Below are positions 1-7,588 of a DNA stretch of 51,574 bases, one piece after another; the first letter of the stretch is position 1, and the number at the start of each line of letters is the position of its first letter. The stretch comes from Myxococcota bacterium (lineage in GTDB: Bacteria; Myxococcota_A; Polyangia; Polyangiales; Houyiibacteriaceae), in the NCBI GenBank assembly GCA_028284955.1, contig JANQQS010000097.1, positions 1 to 51,574 of the forward strand, written 5' to 3'. Under the pieces are notes generated by a model. It saw only the letters and a list, made by a program, of their open reading frames with translations. It did not search any database and was not told the DNA's origin. A program made the translations under genes and the position numbers.

Positions 1-108
1 CTGAGCGCGAGCGCCCCCACAGCGAACGACTGAGGAAGGCTCCGAGCCTTTCGCAGGGAGAGAGCGAGGAGGAAAGCCGCGCTCAGGCCAAAAGGCCGCC
101 GCTCTAGT
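1..108. other. Short non-coding edge downstream of pilY1
   Basis: I see no gene in this edge fragment. Just after the pilY1 stop there is a small inverted repeat, GGCC-AAAA-GGCC near 86-97. It could be part of a weak terminator on the minus strand, but there is no T tract. Confidence 0.3.
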
Positions 109-3100
109 TTAGTCGACGCTGCCGGCCCAACCTTGCACCCGCGTAAACGCGAGCGGTTGGGGCAGGTCGCGAGTGATTTCCGCAACGGATCCACCCGTCG
201 GCCGGCTGTCTCCCGCGCTCACCTGCGCGACGAGGCGGAAGCTGCCGCCGCCGGTTTGATTGGCGCGGTAGTAATTGCGCGAGCCAACGTAGGGATCGGT
301 TTCAGAGACTTGGACGAGGTCGGTGCAGGTTGGCGCTTGGGCGACCGCTACGCCGAGGACCACTTGGTTGAGCACTGGCGAGAGATTGCGCACGAAGGTG
401 CCTGAGTCGGCGGGCTCCTCGAGAGCGCCGACCGGCAGCTGGGTGCCGTCGGTTTCCGCACGCAGATATTCTACGCCCCAGATTTGACTCTCGCCGAACG
501 CGCAGCTGTCCGTATCGCTCGACGTCGAGCGGAAGGTCGCAAAAAACACGTTGCTCTCGAATAGCTCGAGCGGCCCGGTGACTTGCTCTCCCGTGCGAAG
601 CGGGATTTCCCAGTTCAGCGTCGCGCCCACATCGGTCACCGCGCCGGTACTGCTGAAGGTCAAATCTTCGGTCAGCGATGCGACGCGGTTTGCCGAAGTG
701 CCGTCGAGCACGTCCACGTCGCCGCTCGCCTGAATGATCACGACCTGTCCCTCGGAGTCAGTCGATACGATGGGCGGAAAGTAGGCCGGCTGCCCTGCCG
801 AAGCGCCCGCGTCGTGAAAGAGATCGTGCAAAGGCTCAGCGGTCCAATCGCGGAAGTTCGTTGACGAAACGTCCACCCGCCAAATCACGCCTTCGTTGTC
901 GGTCATGAATGCGCGGGTCGCCACCGAACCGACTTCCCCCGTGAAGAACGACACACCGCCGCTGAGCGGAGCGTTGAAGGTTCGGTCGTCGAGATGGCGA
1001 ATGAGTCGTCCCGTAGCCACATCGATAAAGTACGCTTGCCGGCCTTCGTCTTCCCAGCATCGGTAGCGATCACGAACCGTCGATGTACCGTCGGTTACCG
1101 ATGGAGCGCCCCGTCCATGAGGCAAACATCCCGTCGCGGGCGTTCCTCCGCTGGGCGCGCCGCAAGTTCCCGCCGCGGCCCCGCGGTCGGTGCCTTGGCC
1201 GCCAGGGAGAAGCGCCAACGCGCGCTCTTGTACCTGGCCGTCCGATTCCAACAGAACCTGCGCGAGGCCTGCACGACCGTAGCTCTCTCCCATGTCGGCG
1301 TGGGTGTATTGCCATAGGAACTTCGGATCGAGAGGGTCGGTGACGTCAAGCGCGATATATCCCGCAGCGCCTCCTCGCATGCCCACCACCAATACGGTGT
1401 GGTAAATCGAGCCGTCGGCATCCTGACCGGGCGTGCGGCGGTAGAGCACTTCGCGAACCACCGGGCTGCCATCGACCATCCATTGGTGAGACGCCCGCGC
1501 GGCTTGAAGTTTCTGCAGCAGCAGCGGTGGCACGAAACCCCAGATTTCTTCGCCTGCGGTGAGCGAGGTGCCGGTATGGGGACCTGCGGTGATGGTGACG
1601 TCTTCGGTCGCAAACGCATGCAGCACGCCGTCGTTGGTGCCGACGTAAAGCACCTGGGGACGGTTTTCTACCTCCGGCAGCTGCCGAAAGAGATTGAATG
1701 ACTCGTCGGCGATGTCTTGCTGGGGCGGGCCCACCACCACGGGAGACGAGTGATAGATATCGCCGAGTCGACTGTCGCGCTCTCCGTTGACCCCATGCAC
1801 CCAGTCGATGATCGCGGCACGTTCACGAGCCGTCGTCACGCCGAGGGCGGTCGCGCTGACGCTGGCGTTGGCGAGCGTGAAGGGCTCGAGCGTGAGCCCG
1901 GTTTCCGCGGGGTTCGCCAGCGTGGGAGACGCGGTGCCGGTCGATGTGGGGGTGCCGCAGCTCGCATCGCCACCCGGTCCGAGACCCGACGTTGAAATCC
2001 CGCCCGACGGCACGGTGACCGCAACCACGCCAGTGTCCTCGCCCACCAGATGCCCTTCCAAGTTGCTCAGGTCGGCGGGAACCACGGTCAGTAGCTGTCG
2101 ATCGGTGGTGCGGTTGTCGAGGATTTCGTGAAAGCGATCCGTCGACTCAATCGGCTGCTCTTCGGGCTCAAACGACGTGTTGCATTCAAAGCGGCGCCGC
2201 TCGAGCACGCCGGTCCACGCTTCGCCTTCTTCTCCCAACACAAACCCGGTGTTGAACTGGAGCTGTCGTTGGTTGCTCGATCCCGTCGCCGTGCTGCTGA
2301 ACGCCGGCACGGTACGGGTCGTGGTGCCGGGCGCCGCTTGGTCGAGGGCCGACTGCAAACGACTGACGAGCTCCTCGCGATTGGTGGCGAAGAGGGCTTC
2401 GGTGGTTCCGCCCATATCGGCGATCTCGTTGAGCTCCGCTGTCGCGTTGACGTCGGCGATATCAAACCCGACGACGAAGAGCCCGTTAAGAAGCCCCGTG
2501 CAACGATCGGAAGCACCGTCAAACGCGCACAGCCGAGCCGCGATTTCGGCGGGCCGGTCGTAGGGACAGGTGTAGCCGGGAACGTCGCAGTTGTAGGGTG
2601 ACCCGCGCATGTCGGCGTTGGGAAAACCGTCGGTAAGCAGGATGCCGTAGCGCTGCCGGCACGATTGAAAGAGGTCACCCGTTCCGCCCGCGACGGTCAC
2701 CGGAGCTACGTCGGGATCGTTGTTGAGGTAGTACTCGAAGTCGTCCAGCATGCCGGCGATCGGTGTGGGACCAAAGGGGCGCACGGCGAGGAGGGCGTTT
2801 TGAATTTCGTCGTTGGTCACCCGGTAGTCGACGATGGCATCGCTTCCCACCGAAACCAGTTGACCCATGGTGGCGTTTGTATTGCGGGCGCCGTTGTCGA
2901 GCATGTGGTCTTCGCCGCAACCTGGAAACGAATAGGCTTTGGGTTCCCCGTAGGAAAACATGCCTGGCTCGCCTTGCGAATCCGCAAGGAACGAAGGCGT
3001 ATTGAATACGCTTTGGGTGACCAACGCGGTCTGCGTGCTCAAGGTACCAATGCCATCAAACGTCATCAGGCCGAACTTCACGCGGTCAACGTACACATCC

Positions 3101-3471
3101 AAGATGCCGTCGGTGTTTTGGTCCACGGTGCCGGGATGCGTGAAATGAGGAATGAAATATTCGGCGTCGAACTCGCCCGCAAATGTCGATCGATTCACGC
3201 GCGAACAGGAGAAATTGTTCCAGCTTCCGGTCATCGCTTCGAGCACGGTGGACCAGCGATTGCGATCTGGAGTCGCCAACCCGCAGTTCGGAAAACATTC
3301 CTCGCAGGTCGGCGTGGTGCATACACAGTCGCCGAGCCGCTCCATCGATCCAGACGTATCCACCAGCAGCATCACCAGCGGACGCACGTTGCGTACGTCA
3401 GGCCCTTGCGCGAATGCCGGACTTGCCATCCCGCACAGCAGCAACCCAACAATGACCCTAGCCGAACGCAT
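109..3471 (-). CDS. pilY1: PilY1-like type IV pilus tip/assembly protein
   Basis: The 1120-aa product opens with a signal peptide (hydrophobic stretch ending ASPAFAQ at about residue 22). A von Willebrand A domain follows at once, with the MIDAS motif DTSGSM at residues 38-43. Several Cys-rich segments and an acidic DQNTDG loop lie in the VWA region. From about residue 560 the C-terminal half carries the PilY-type beta-propeller signature LGDIYHSSPVVVG. PilY1 proteins sit at the pilus tip, where they prime pilus assembly and act in adhesion and surface sensing. The gene is last in a minor-pilin operon and starts 10 bases after the pilX stop, the usual place for pilY1. The family is recognised with confidence; whether it binds a metal or acts as an adhesin here is inference. 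Confidence 0.9.
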   Translation of the reverse strand: MRSARVIVGLLLCGMASPAFAQGPDVRNVRPLVMLLVDTSGSMERLGDCVCTTPTCEECFPNCGLATPDRNRWSTVLEAMTGSWNNFSCSRVNRSTFAGEFDAEYFIPHFTHPGTVDQNTDGILDVYVDRVKFGLMTFDGIGTLSTQTALVTQSVFNTPSFLADSQGEPGMFSYGEPKAYSFPGCGEDHMLDNGARNTNATMGQLVSVGSDAIVDYRVTNDEIQNALLAVRPFGPTPIAGMLDDFEYYLNNDPDVAPVTVAGGTGDLFQSCRQRYGILLTDGFPNADMRGSPYNCDVPGYTCPYDRPAEIAARLCAFDGASDRCTGLLNGLFVVGFDIADVNATAELNEIADMGGTTEALFATNREELVSRLQSALDQAAPGTTTRTVPAFSSTATGSSNQRQLQFNTGFVLGEEGEAWTGVLERRRFECNTSFEPEEQPIESTDRFHEILDNRTTDRQLLTVVPADLSNLEGHLVGEDTGVVAVTVPSGGISTSGLGPGGDASCGTPTSTGTASPTLANPAETGLTLEPFTLANASVSATALGVTTARERAAIIDWVHGVNGERDSRLGDIYHSSPVVVGPPQQDIADESFNLFRQLPEVENRPQVLYVGTNDGVLHAFATEDVTITAGPHTGTSLTAGEEIWGFVPPLLLQKLQAARASHQWMVDGSPVVREVLYRRTPGQDADGSIYHTVLVVGMRGGAAGYIALDVTDPLDPKFLWQYTHADMGESYGRAGLAQVLLESDGQVQERALALLPGGQGTDRGAAAGTCGAPSGGTPATGCLPHGRGAPSVTDGTSTVRDRYRCWEDEGRQAYFIDVATGRLIRHLDDRTFNAPLSGGVSFFTGEVGSVATRAFMTDNEGVIWRVDVSSTNFRDWTAEPLHDLFHDAGASAGQPAYFPPIVSTDSEGQVVIIQASGDVDVLDGTSANRVASLTEDLTFSSTGAVTDVGATLNWEIPLRTGEQVTGPLELFESNVFFATFRSTSSDTDSCAFGESQIWGVEYLRAETDGTQLPVGALEEPADSGTFVRNLSPVLNQVVLGVAVAQAPTCTDLVQVSETDPYVGSRNYYRANQTGGGSFRLVAQVSAGDSRPTGGSVAEITRDLPQPLAFTRVQGWAGSVD

Positions 3472-3481
3472 TCATCCTCCC

Positions 3482-4564
3482 TTACTGCCCAAACGGACCA
3501 GAAACTCCTCGAGCCCGCGCATCGCTCGCACCTTCGTTGAACGGACGAGGATCCGTCGCTGTCCCCGCTTCGCCGGGCACGCGTACCCGTCCGCGCGACG
3601 TGTAGGTCGCGCCCAAAAACCTCAGCCGGCTCGCGCCATCGCTTCGATTGCCCGCCACGACGCCGGTGTAGATATGGGTGTCGTACACATCGACCATGAA
3701 GAAAGGCTGATGCGCCGCCCGCGGACCGATGACTTCGTTTTCGACTGGCGCGATGGCGAGGCCGGTGAAGTCGTCGGGGTACATTCGATAGCCTTCTTTG
3801 CCGGCGGCAAGAGCTGGCTCAAAGGGCGACATATCGAGCACCGCGCCAGACGTCGTCGTGCGCCGCATCGCGCTAAGGAGCGCAGGGGCGCCAAAACGAT
3901 CGACCCACGACATGGCGGCGAGCGCCCCGGTTTCGCCGAGATACTGCGTTTGCAGCGACATGCGCCAAAAGCCAGCCGCGCGTACCTCGGTGCTTGTGCT
4001 GTGCACCGCGAATACCGCAGTCGCGGTCGACATCAGCAAGATGAGCAGCACCACCAACATCGCAGCGCCTTCTTTTTTTTGGGAGGGTCTGACCCCGCAG
4101 ACCCTCCCCCCACGCGGGTACGACCCGCGCGGGGCCCCCCGCCCAACGCCGGCCGCTTTCGCGCCCGCCCCATCGCTTCGCGACGGGGACCCGGCAGTAC
4201 AACACTCGTCAACCAGCTCACGTGCATCCTGGCGGGGGAGTTTGGGTGAATCGCCGGGGGCATACCCCGACGAGAGGGTCTGGGTGCCAGACCCTGGAAA
4301 CGCAGCGAAATACGATTCCGCGGGGCCCCCCTCCCAACTCCGGTCGCTTTGCGTCCGCCCCACCGCGAAGCGGCGGGGCCCCAGCAATTCAACCTCACGC
4401 AACCATGTCACGTGGTTCCTGGCGGGGGAGCTTGGGTGAATCGGCGGGGGCGTACCCCGACGAGAGGGTCTGGGTGCCAGACCCTCAGAAAACAGACGGC
4501 CAGACCCTAAAACAACACTGTGTCTGACCCCTTTCCTGAACGGCTCAAAACGATCTGATCTCAT
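3482..4564 (-). CDS. pilX: PilX-like minor pilin with in-frame repeat insertion
   Basis: The mature part begins at a prepilin-like site, KKEG|AAMLVVLLILLMST, with cleavage expected after Gly166. A hydrophobic helix and about 180 residues of PilX-like sequence follow. The only ATG that connects to it is at 4564, overlapping the pilW stop as ATGA, exactly like the other junctions of this operon. Between residue 12 and about residue 160 the frame runs through two to three copies of a dispersed hairpin repeat. Joining the flanks (residues 1-11, MRSDRFEPFRK, to EGAAMLVV) restores a normal 13-residue leader, so the repeat probably inserted in frame. No ATG, GTG or TTG lies in frame within about 90 codons upstream of the leader. 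A run of eight A (complement of 4073-4080) sits just before the leader and may slip. The protein may carry a giant leader or be inactive. Confidence 0.7.
   Translation of the reverse strand: MRSDRFEPFRKGVRHSVVLGSGRLFSEGLAPRPSRRGTPPPIHPSSPARNHVTWLREVELLGPRRFAVGRTQSDRSWEGGPAESYFAAFPGSGTQTLSSGYAPGDSPKLPRQDARELVDECCTAGSPSRSDGAGAKAAGVGRGAPRGSYPRGGRVCGVRPSQKKEGAAMLVVLLILLMSTATAVFAVHSTSTEVRAAGFWRMSLQTQYLGETGALAAMSWVDRFGAPALLSAMRRTTTSGAVLDMSPFEPALAAGKEGYRMYPDDFTGLAIAPVENEVIGPRAAHQPFFMVDVYDTHIYTGVVAGNRSDGASRLRFLGATYTSRGRVRVPGEAGTATDPRPFNEGASDARARGVSGPFGQ
4081..4531. repeat. Dispersed hairpin repeat, locus 1 (inside pilX)
   Basis: The array holds core modules at 4228-4295 and 4418-4485, each preceded by a second module with a 21-base hairpin (4168-4188 and 4358-4378). 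A divergent outer hairpin GGAGGGTCTG/CAGACCCTCC lies at about 4082-4107. The 9-mer TCTGACCCC is repeated at both ends (4088-4096 and 4523-4531). The minus strand stays open in the pilX frame throughout. Compared with locus 3, the hairpin stems read TCGC/GCGA, CCGC/GCGG and CCAC/GTGG, a compensatory series. Confidence 0.85.
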
Positions 4565-5784
4565 GGGCGGATCACTCGGCTGGTTAGGTTGGGGAGAGCG
4601 ATTTCGGTGCGGAGGGTGCGTACGCGGGCGGCTCCGGGGAGGGCGGCGTTGGCGCGGTAGCGGGTGAGGGGATCTCCCGCCCCCCGAGCGACCCAGATGA
4701 AGCGCGGGTCTTGCGCGGCGCCGCGGGCGGAGAGCGAAGCGAATACGGTGCGCAGGTGGTGGGGGCGAATGTCGAGTTCGTCTTGGGCCGCTTGGCCAAA
4801 ACGACGTACCAGGTTCGGCGGGCCGCCAACGGTGACCTGGTCGTCGAACATGAACTGAAAATCGATATTGGCGGCGTATTCGAGCACGATGCGCTCGCTG
4901 CCGGCGATGGGGTTGTCGTTGTTGAAGTTGAGCTCCCGGCGCACCAGCACCGCAGGAATCAACCCCTTGGCGTCGCGCAGCGCGGCGGGCGCGGGCGATA
5001 CAAGATTGGATAGGTTGGCGTCGACGCGCGGGTCGACCACCGCGTATTCAATGCGCGCCAGCGGCGCCACCACCGCCCCCGCGGCGAGGCCCCCCACGCA
5101 GTTGCCGCCCACGCCGAGGCCTGGCTGAAAGCTAATCGACTGGCTGGCCGCGTTGACGCCAGTGATGGTCACGAAGAAGTGATTGTTTTCCAGCGTGCGG
5201 ATATGAAGCATGCGTCCAGGAAGAAATACTTCTTGGAACGTGGTGGCATTGAACGTCGATCCAACGATGCCAAAGTCACGTCGAAATCCCTGCCAGTCGG
5301 TTTGCAAAAAGATCGCGCTGCCCACGCTATTGAGCCCTCGCGCGAAATAGGCGCCCCCCGTCATATAGTTGCCCACCAAACGAATGCGGTCGGCGGTGAC
5401 CAGATTTTCGGCAGCGTTGGGCAACGCGGCGGTGTCTTGGTTGTCGAGAAACTCCACCGCCTGAATCTCTTGCGGCGGCGCGGCGCAGCGTTGCTCCACT
5501 TGGGAATTCGGCGTCCCATGAAAGCCGGCTCGGGCAATATCGCGCCGCAGCTGCTCCATCGCCATGCGCACCGACATCTGCGTTTGCGCCACCCGCTGCT
5601 GCTCATGAAAATGCCGCGTCGACCCCGCGCTGACGAAATAGATCGCGGTGATCGCAATCAGCCCCGCGATCAGCGCAACCATCAGCTCGAGCAACGTGAA
5701 CCCCGCCTGCGCCTTCGGCCTGTCCGCGCGACGCGAACGGCGACGAGGGGAACGAGTGCCTGTTCTGTGTTGGGCGCTCGTCAT
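4561..5784 (-). CDS. pilW: PilW-like minor pilin
   Basis: The product is 407 aa with a class III/type IV prepilin signal: a basic leader, then QAG|FTLLELMVALIAGLIAI, cleavage after Gly28 and the conserved Glu at +5 (residue 33). The long C-terminal globular region (about 360 aa) fits PilW rather than PilV or FimT. I chose the ATG at 5784 because it overlaps the pilV stop as ATGA and gives a leader of sensible length; the open frame extends further upstream without a better start. PilW, PilV, PilX and FimT form the priming complex at the pilus tip together with PilY1. The gene order here, fimT-pilV-pilW-pilX-pilY1, matches the proteobacterial cluster. Confidence 0.85.
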   Translation of the reverse strand: MTSAQHRTGTRSPRRRSRRADRPKAQAGFTLLELMVALIAGLIAITAIYFVSAGSTRHFHEQQRVAQTQMSVRMAMEQLRRDIARAGFHGTPNSQVEQRCAAPPQEIQAVEFLDNQDTAALPNAAENLVTADRIRLVGNYMTGGAYFARGLNSVGSAIFLQTDWQGFRRDFGIVGSTFNATTFQEVFLPGRMLHIRTLENNHFFVTITGVNAASQSISFQPGLGVGGNCVGGLAAGAVVAPLARIEYAVVDPRVDANLSNLVSPAPAALRDAKGLIPAVLVRRELNFNNDNPIAGSERIVLEYAANIDFQFMFDDQVTVGGPPNLVRRFGQAAQDELDIRPHHLRTVFASLSARGAAQDPRFIWVARGAGDPLTRYRANAALPGAARVRTLRTEIALPNLTSRVIRP

Positions 5785-6374
5785 TGCAAAGGCTGCCACC
5801 GGATAAGCGTCGATGCATGGACCGCGCGCAAACGGCTCGTGGGCGCGGCGAGCTCTGCCGTCACCGCAGCTTCCGCCCCTTGACCGCAGTTTCCGAATAG
5901 CCGGCGGTCGCCTTGGGTGTTGTCGCGCCCGCCCGCGCGACGATGCCAAAACGTGCGCACGTCGGCCCGAATGGTGTCGCCCGGAACCACCCAGCTGAGC
6001 CGGACATGCGCGCAGTACACCATCTGCGCGACCGTGGTGGTGTCCTGTCCTTGGTAATCAAAACCGTAGGATTCGTTGTTGTCGACGGGGTCGCGGGCCA
6101 GCGCGTACCAGTTGCCGTCGACGGTTTGCAGGTATTCGGTCGTGGCCCGCGTAGCGACGTTGGCGCCTTGTTGATTCCACCGCACCGCGTCGCGGCGAAG
6201 ACGCTCGAGCCACGAACGAGTCACCTGAGACGCCACGCCGAGCTCACGCGATTCCATATTGCCGCGGGTGGCGGCTTGCTGGAGCGACATGATGCCTACC
6301 GCGCCGACCGTCATGATACCCAAGGCCATGATGATCTCGATAAGCGTGAAACCTTCGCGGTTGCGCTTGGTCAT
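5781..6374 (-). CDS. pilV: PilV-like minor pilin
   Basis: The product is 197 aa with a short basic leader, MTKRNREG|FTLIEIIMALGIM, cleavage after Gly8 and Glu at +5. This is the textbook PilV/GspI-type prepilin start. The ATG at 6374 overlaps the fimT stop by four bases (ATGA), and its own stop overlaps pilW in the same way, which implies translational coupling through the operon. The C-terminal globular part is Trp- and Arg-rich, with few family landmarks. PilV acts in the initiation complex of the type IV pilus, in the inner membrane and then at the fibre tip. Confidence 0.82.
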   Translation of the reverse strand: MTKRNREGFTLIEIIMALGIMTVGAVGIMSLQQAATRGNMESRELGVASQVTRSWLERLRRDAVRWNQQGANVATRATTEYLQTVDGNWYALARDPVDNNESYGFDYQGQDTTTVAQMVYCAHVRLSWVVPGDTIRADVRTFWHRRAGGRDNTQGDRRLFGNCGQGAEAAVTAELAAPTSRLRAVHASTLIRWQPLQ

Positions 6375-7090
6375 CGCAACACCCGCGCGTCGCCGCCAAG
6401 CGGTAAAAGAACCCGCCGCAGCACGCCCGCGTTGGCGCCTCCGACCTGTCGCTGAAATGAAAACACAAACCCACCCCGCAAGTTGGTTCCGTTCGGCGCG
6501 ATGTTGAGGTCCAAGAATCGGTCGGCCACATTGACGCGCCAGCGGGTGATGCCCGTGGGCTCGAAGCAGATATCGAGATCGTCGAATCCGCCGACCGACG
6601 CCATCACCACGGTGTGCGTGCCTCGGGTGTAGTCGGTCATGTTCAACCACTGGCGGCACGCGGCGTTTCCGTTGCAGCCGCCCGCGGTAATCGCGGCCCA
6701 GTTGTTTGCGTTGCAGCCGTTGTTGATGCCGCGATACATCTCGATCGTGCCCAGACCGCCGGCCGCGCCCGCCGCATAGCGAGCTAGATGGGCCCGCCCG
6801 TAGCCCGCCGCGCTCGACCGAGCGGCCCGCAACAAACGAACCAAATCGAGCGTCGCCTCAGACGTCCGCCGCTCCGCCATCGCCGTGCCGATGGTGGGCG
6901 CGGCAAGCATCGCCGCAAGCCCGATGATGATCACCACAATCATCAGCTCGAGTAGCGTAAACCCGTCCTCCCGCCGCTCAGCCTCCCGCCGCCCAGCCTC
7001 CCGCCGCCCATCCTCCCGCGACCTGGAGAATCGACGAACCGAATGCCGGCCGCGTGCGAACTTGGAACCTGATGGTCGATGAGGATTCAT
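6371..7090 (-). CDS. fimT: FimT/GspH-type pseudopilin, repeat-expanded leader
   Basis: The product is 239 aa with prepilin site REDG|FTLLELMIVVIIIGLAA (cleavage after Gly43, Glu at residue 48), followed by a GspH/FimT-like globular domain with several Cys residues. It is the first gene of the minor-pilin operon. The leader is unusually long (43 residues) and Arg/Glu-rich because of three tandem 15-bp units (6967-7011) that encode the EAxRR/EDGRR pattern. The ATG at 7090 is the only upstream ATG found before the frame leaves sensible sequence. A shorter form starting inside the repeats would need a non-standard start. In other bacteria FimT can bind DNA for uptake; nothing here shows that directly. 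Confidence 0.78.
   Translation of the reverse strand: MNPHRPSGSKFARGRHSVRRFSRSREDGRREAGRREAERREDGFTLLELMIVVIIIGLAAMLAAPTIGTAMAERRTSEATLDLVRLLRAARSSAAGYGRAHLARYAAGAAGGLGTIEMYRGINNGCNANNWAAITAGGCNGNAACRQWLNMTDYTRGTHTVVMASVGGFDDLDICFEPTGITRWRVNVADRFLDLNIAPNGTNLRGGFVFSFQRQVGGANAGVLRRVLLPLGGDARVLR
6967..7011. repeat. 15-bp tandem repeat in the fimT leader
   Basis: Three units of the form CCTCCCGCCGCYCAK (15 bp each: 6967-6981, 6982-6996, 6997-7011) are followed by a partial fourth. Each encodes five residues (E-D/A-G/E-R-R) of the FimT prepilin leader on the minus strand. Copy-number change would lengthen or shorten the leader without breaking the frame. Confidence 0.85.
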
Positions 7091-7350
7091 CCGGAGCGGA
7101 ACCTTGCAATGGTCGTACCGAAGGTCACAAAACCAAGCAAATCGCTGATCTAACTAGGTTTTTCTTTCTGAGAGGCCACCCCAATCCCGCATCGGATGCG
7201 TGAGTACGCAAAGTTTTCTTAGCCGGCCCGCCAGAACCATGCCGCCGAGGTACCCCCGCTCTGCCGTCGCTCCTTCGCGCCCGAGCTCGAGCGACTTTCC
7301 GTTGACAGCCTCGCAGGACCCGTCTATCCCCGCACTCTTCCATCATTCCC
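7091..7350. other. Divergent intergenic region, pil operon / tRNA-Leu
   Basis: No credible gene lies here. The region must carry the minus-strand promoter of the pilin operon and the plus-strand tRNA promoter, since the two transcripts diverge. A small inverted repeat TGCGT-GAGT-ACGCA lies near 7198-7211. A sigma-54-like match at 7105-7120 is too close to the fimT ATG to accept. Confidence 0.5.
7302..7330 (+). promoter_or_regulatory. Putative sigma-70 promoter of tRNA-Leu
   Basis: A perfect -35 box TTGACA (7302-7307) is followed after 17 bp by TATCCC (7325-7330), a weak -10 box. Transcription would start about 14 bases before the tRNA 5' end, a usual short leader. The -10 match is poor, so this is a likely but not certain call. 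Confidence 0.5.
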
Positions 7351-7434
7351 GCGGAAGTGGCGGAATTGGCAGACGCGCATGATTCAGGTTCATGTGAGGT
7401 AACACTCGTGGAGGTTCGAGTCCTCTCTTCCGCA
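7351..7434 (+). tRNA. tRNA-Leu (anticodon CAG)
   Basis: The full cloverleaf can be drawn. The acceptor stem is GCGGAAG (7351-7357) with CTTCCGC (7427-7433) and discriminator A7434. The anticodon stem CATGA/TCATG has loop TTCAGGT and anticodon CAG. A class II variable arm is present, as expected for leucine. The T arm is GGAGG-TTCGAGT-CCTCT with one G-U pair. CCA is not fully encoded (the genome reads CCG), so CCA addition is needed. It reads CUG codons. It sits alone between a pilin operon and an accessory block, and its 3' end is duplicated downstream. Confidence 0.95.
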
Positions 7435-7588
7435 CCGGGCTCCTCGCGGAGCCCTTGGGATTTTTCGTCTCGGCGGAGCTAAGCTCCGGAGCGAGTCCTC
7501 TCTTCCGCACCGATGCTCCCCAACTAGGGCTCCTCACGGAGCCGGTAGATTCTTTCGTGTCTCGGCGGAGCTCCGCTCCGGGCGAATC
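7417..7588. repeat. Degenerate tandem duplication containing the tRNA-Leu 3' end
   Basis: The 20-mer GAGTCCTCTCTTCCGCACCG, the T-arm and acceptor 3' half of tRNA-Leu, occurs at 7419-7438 and again at 7493-7512. The sequence after each copy is also related: a GGCTCC/GGAGCC hairpin, then a TCGTCTCGGCGGAGC or TCGTGTCTCGGCGGAGC block with a second hairpin. The units are about 75 and 90 bp. A repeated tRNA 3' end is what site-specific integrases leave as att sites, so this may be a decayed attachment site. No integrase gene is present in the window. Confidence 0.75.
7437..7465 (+). terminator. Intrinsic terminator of tRNA-Leu
   Basis: A 7-bp stem GGGCTCC (7437-7443) pairs with GGAGCCC (7448-7454) around loop TCGC. 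It is followed by TTGGGA and a run of five T. The stem starts three bases after the discriminator base. Confidence 0.7.

Noticed and set aside
4222-4527. Separate small proteins encoded by the repeats (plus strand), also around 41489-42007
   Set aside because: They arise because the GC-rich repeat is open in several frames; no ribosome sites and no family resemblance.
7105-7120. Sigma-54-like motif CGGTACGACCATTGCA (minus strand) upstream of fimT
   Set aside because: GG and GC have the right spacing, but transcription would start about five bases before the ATG and leave no ribosome site; two -24 bases also mismatch.
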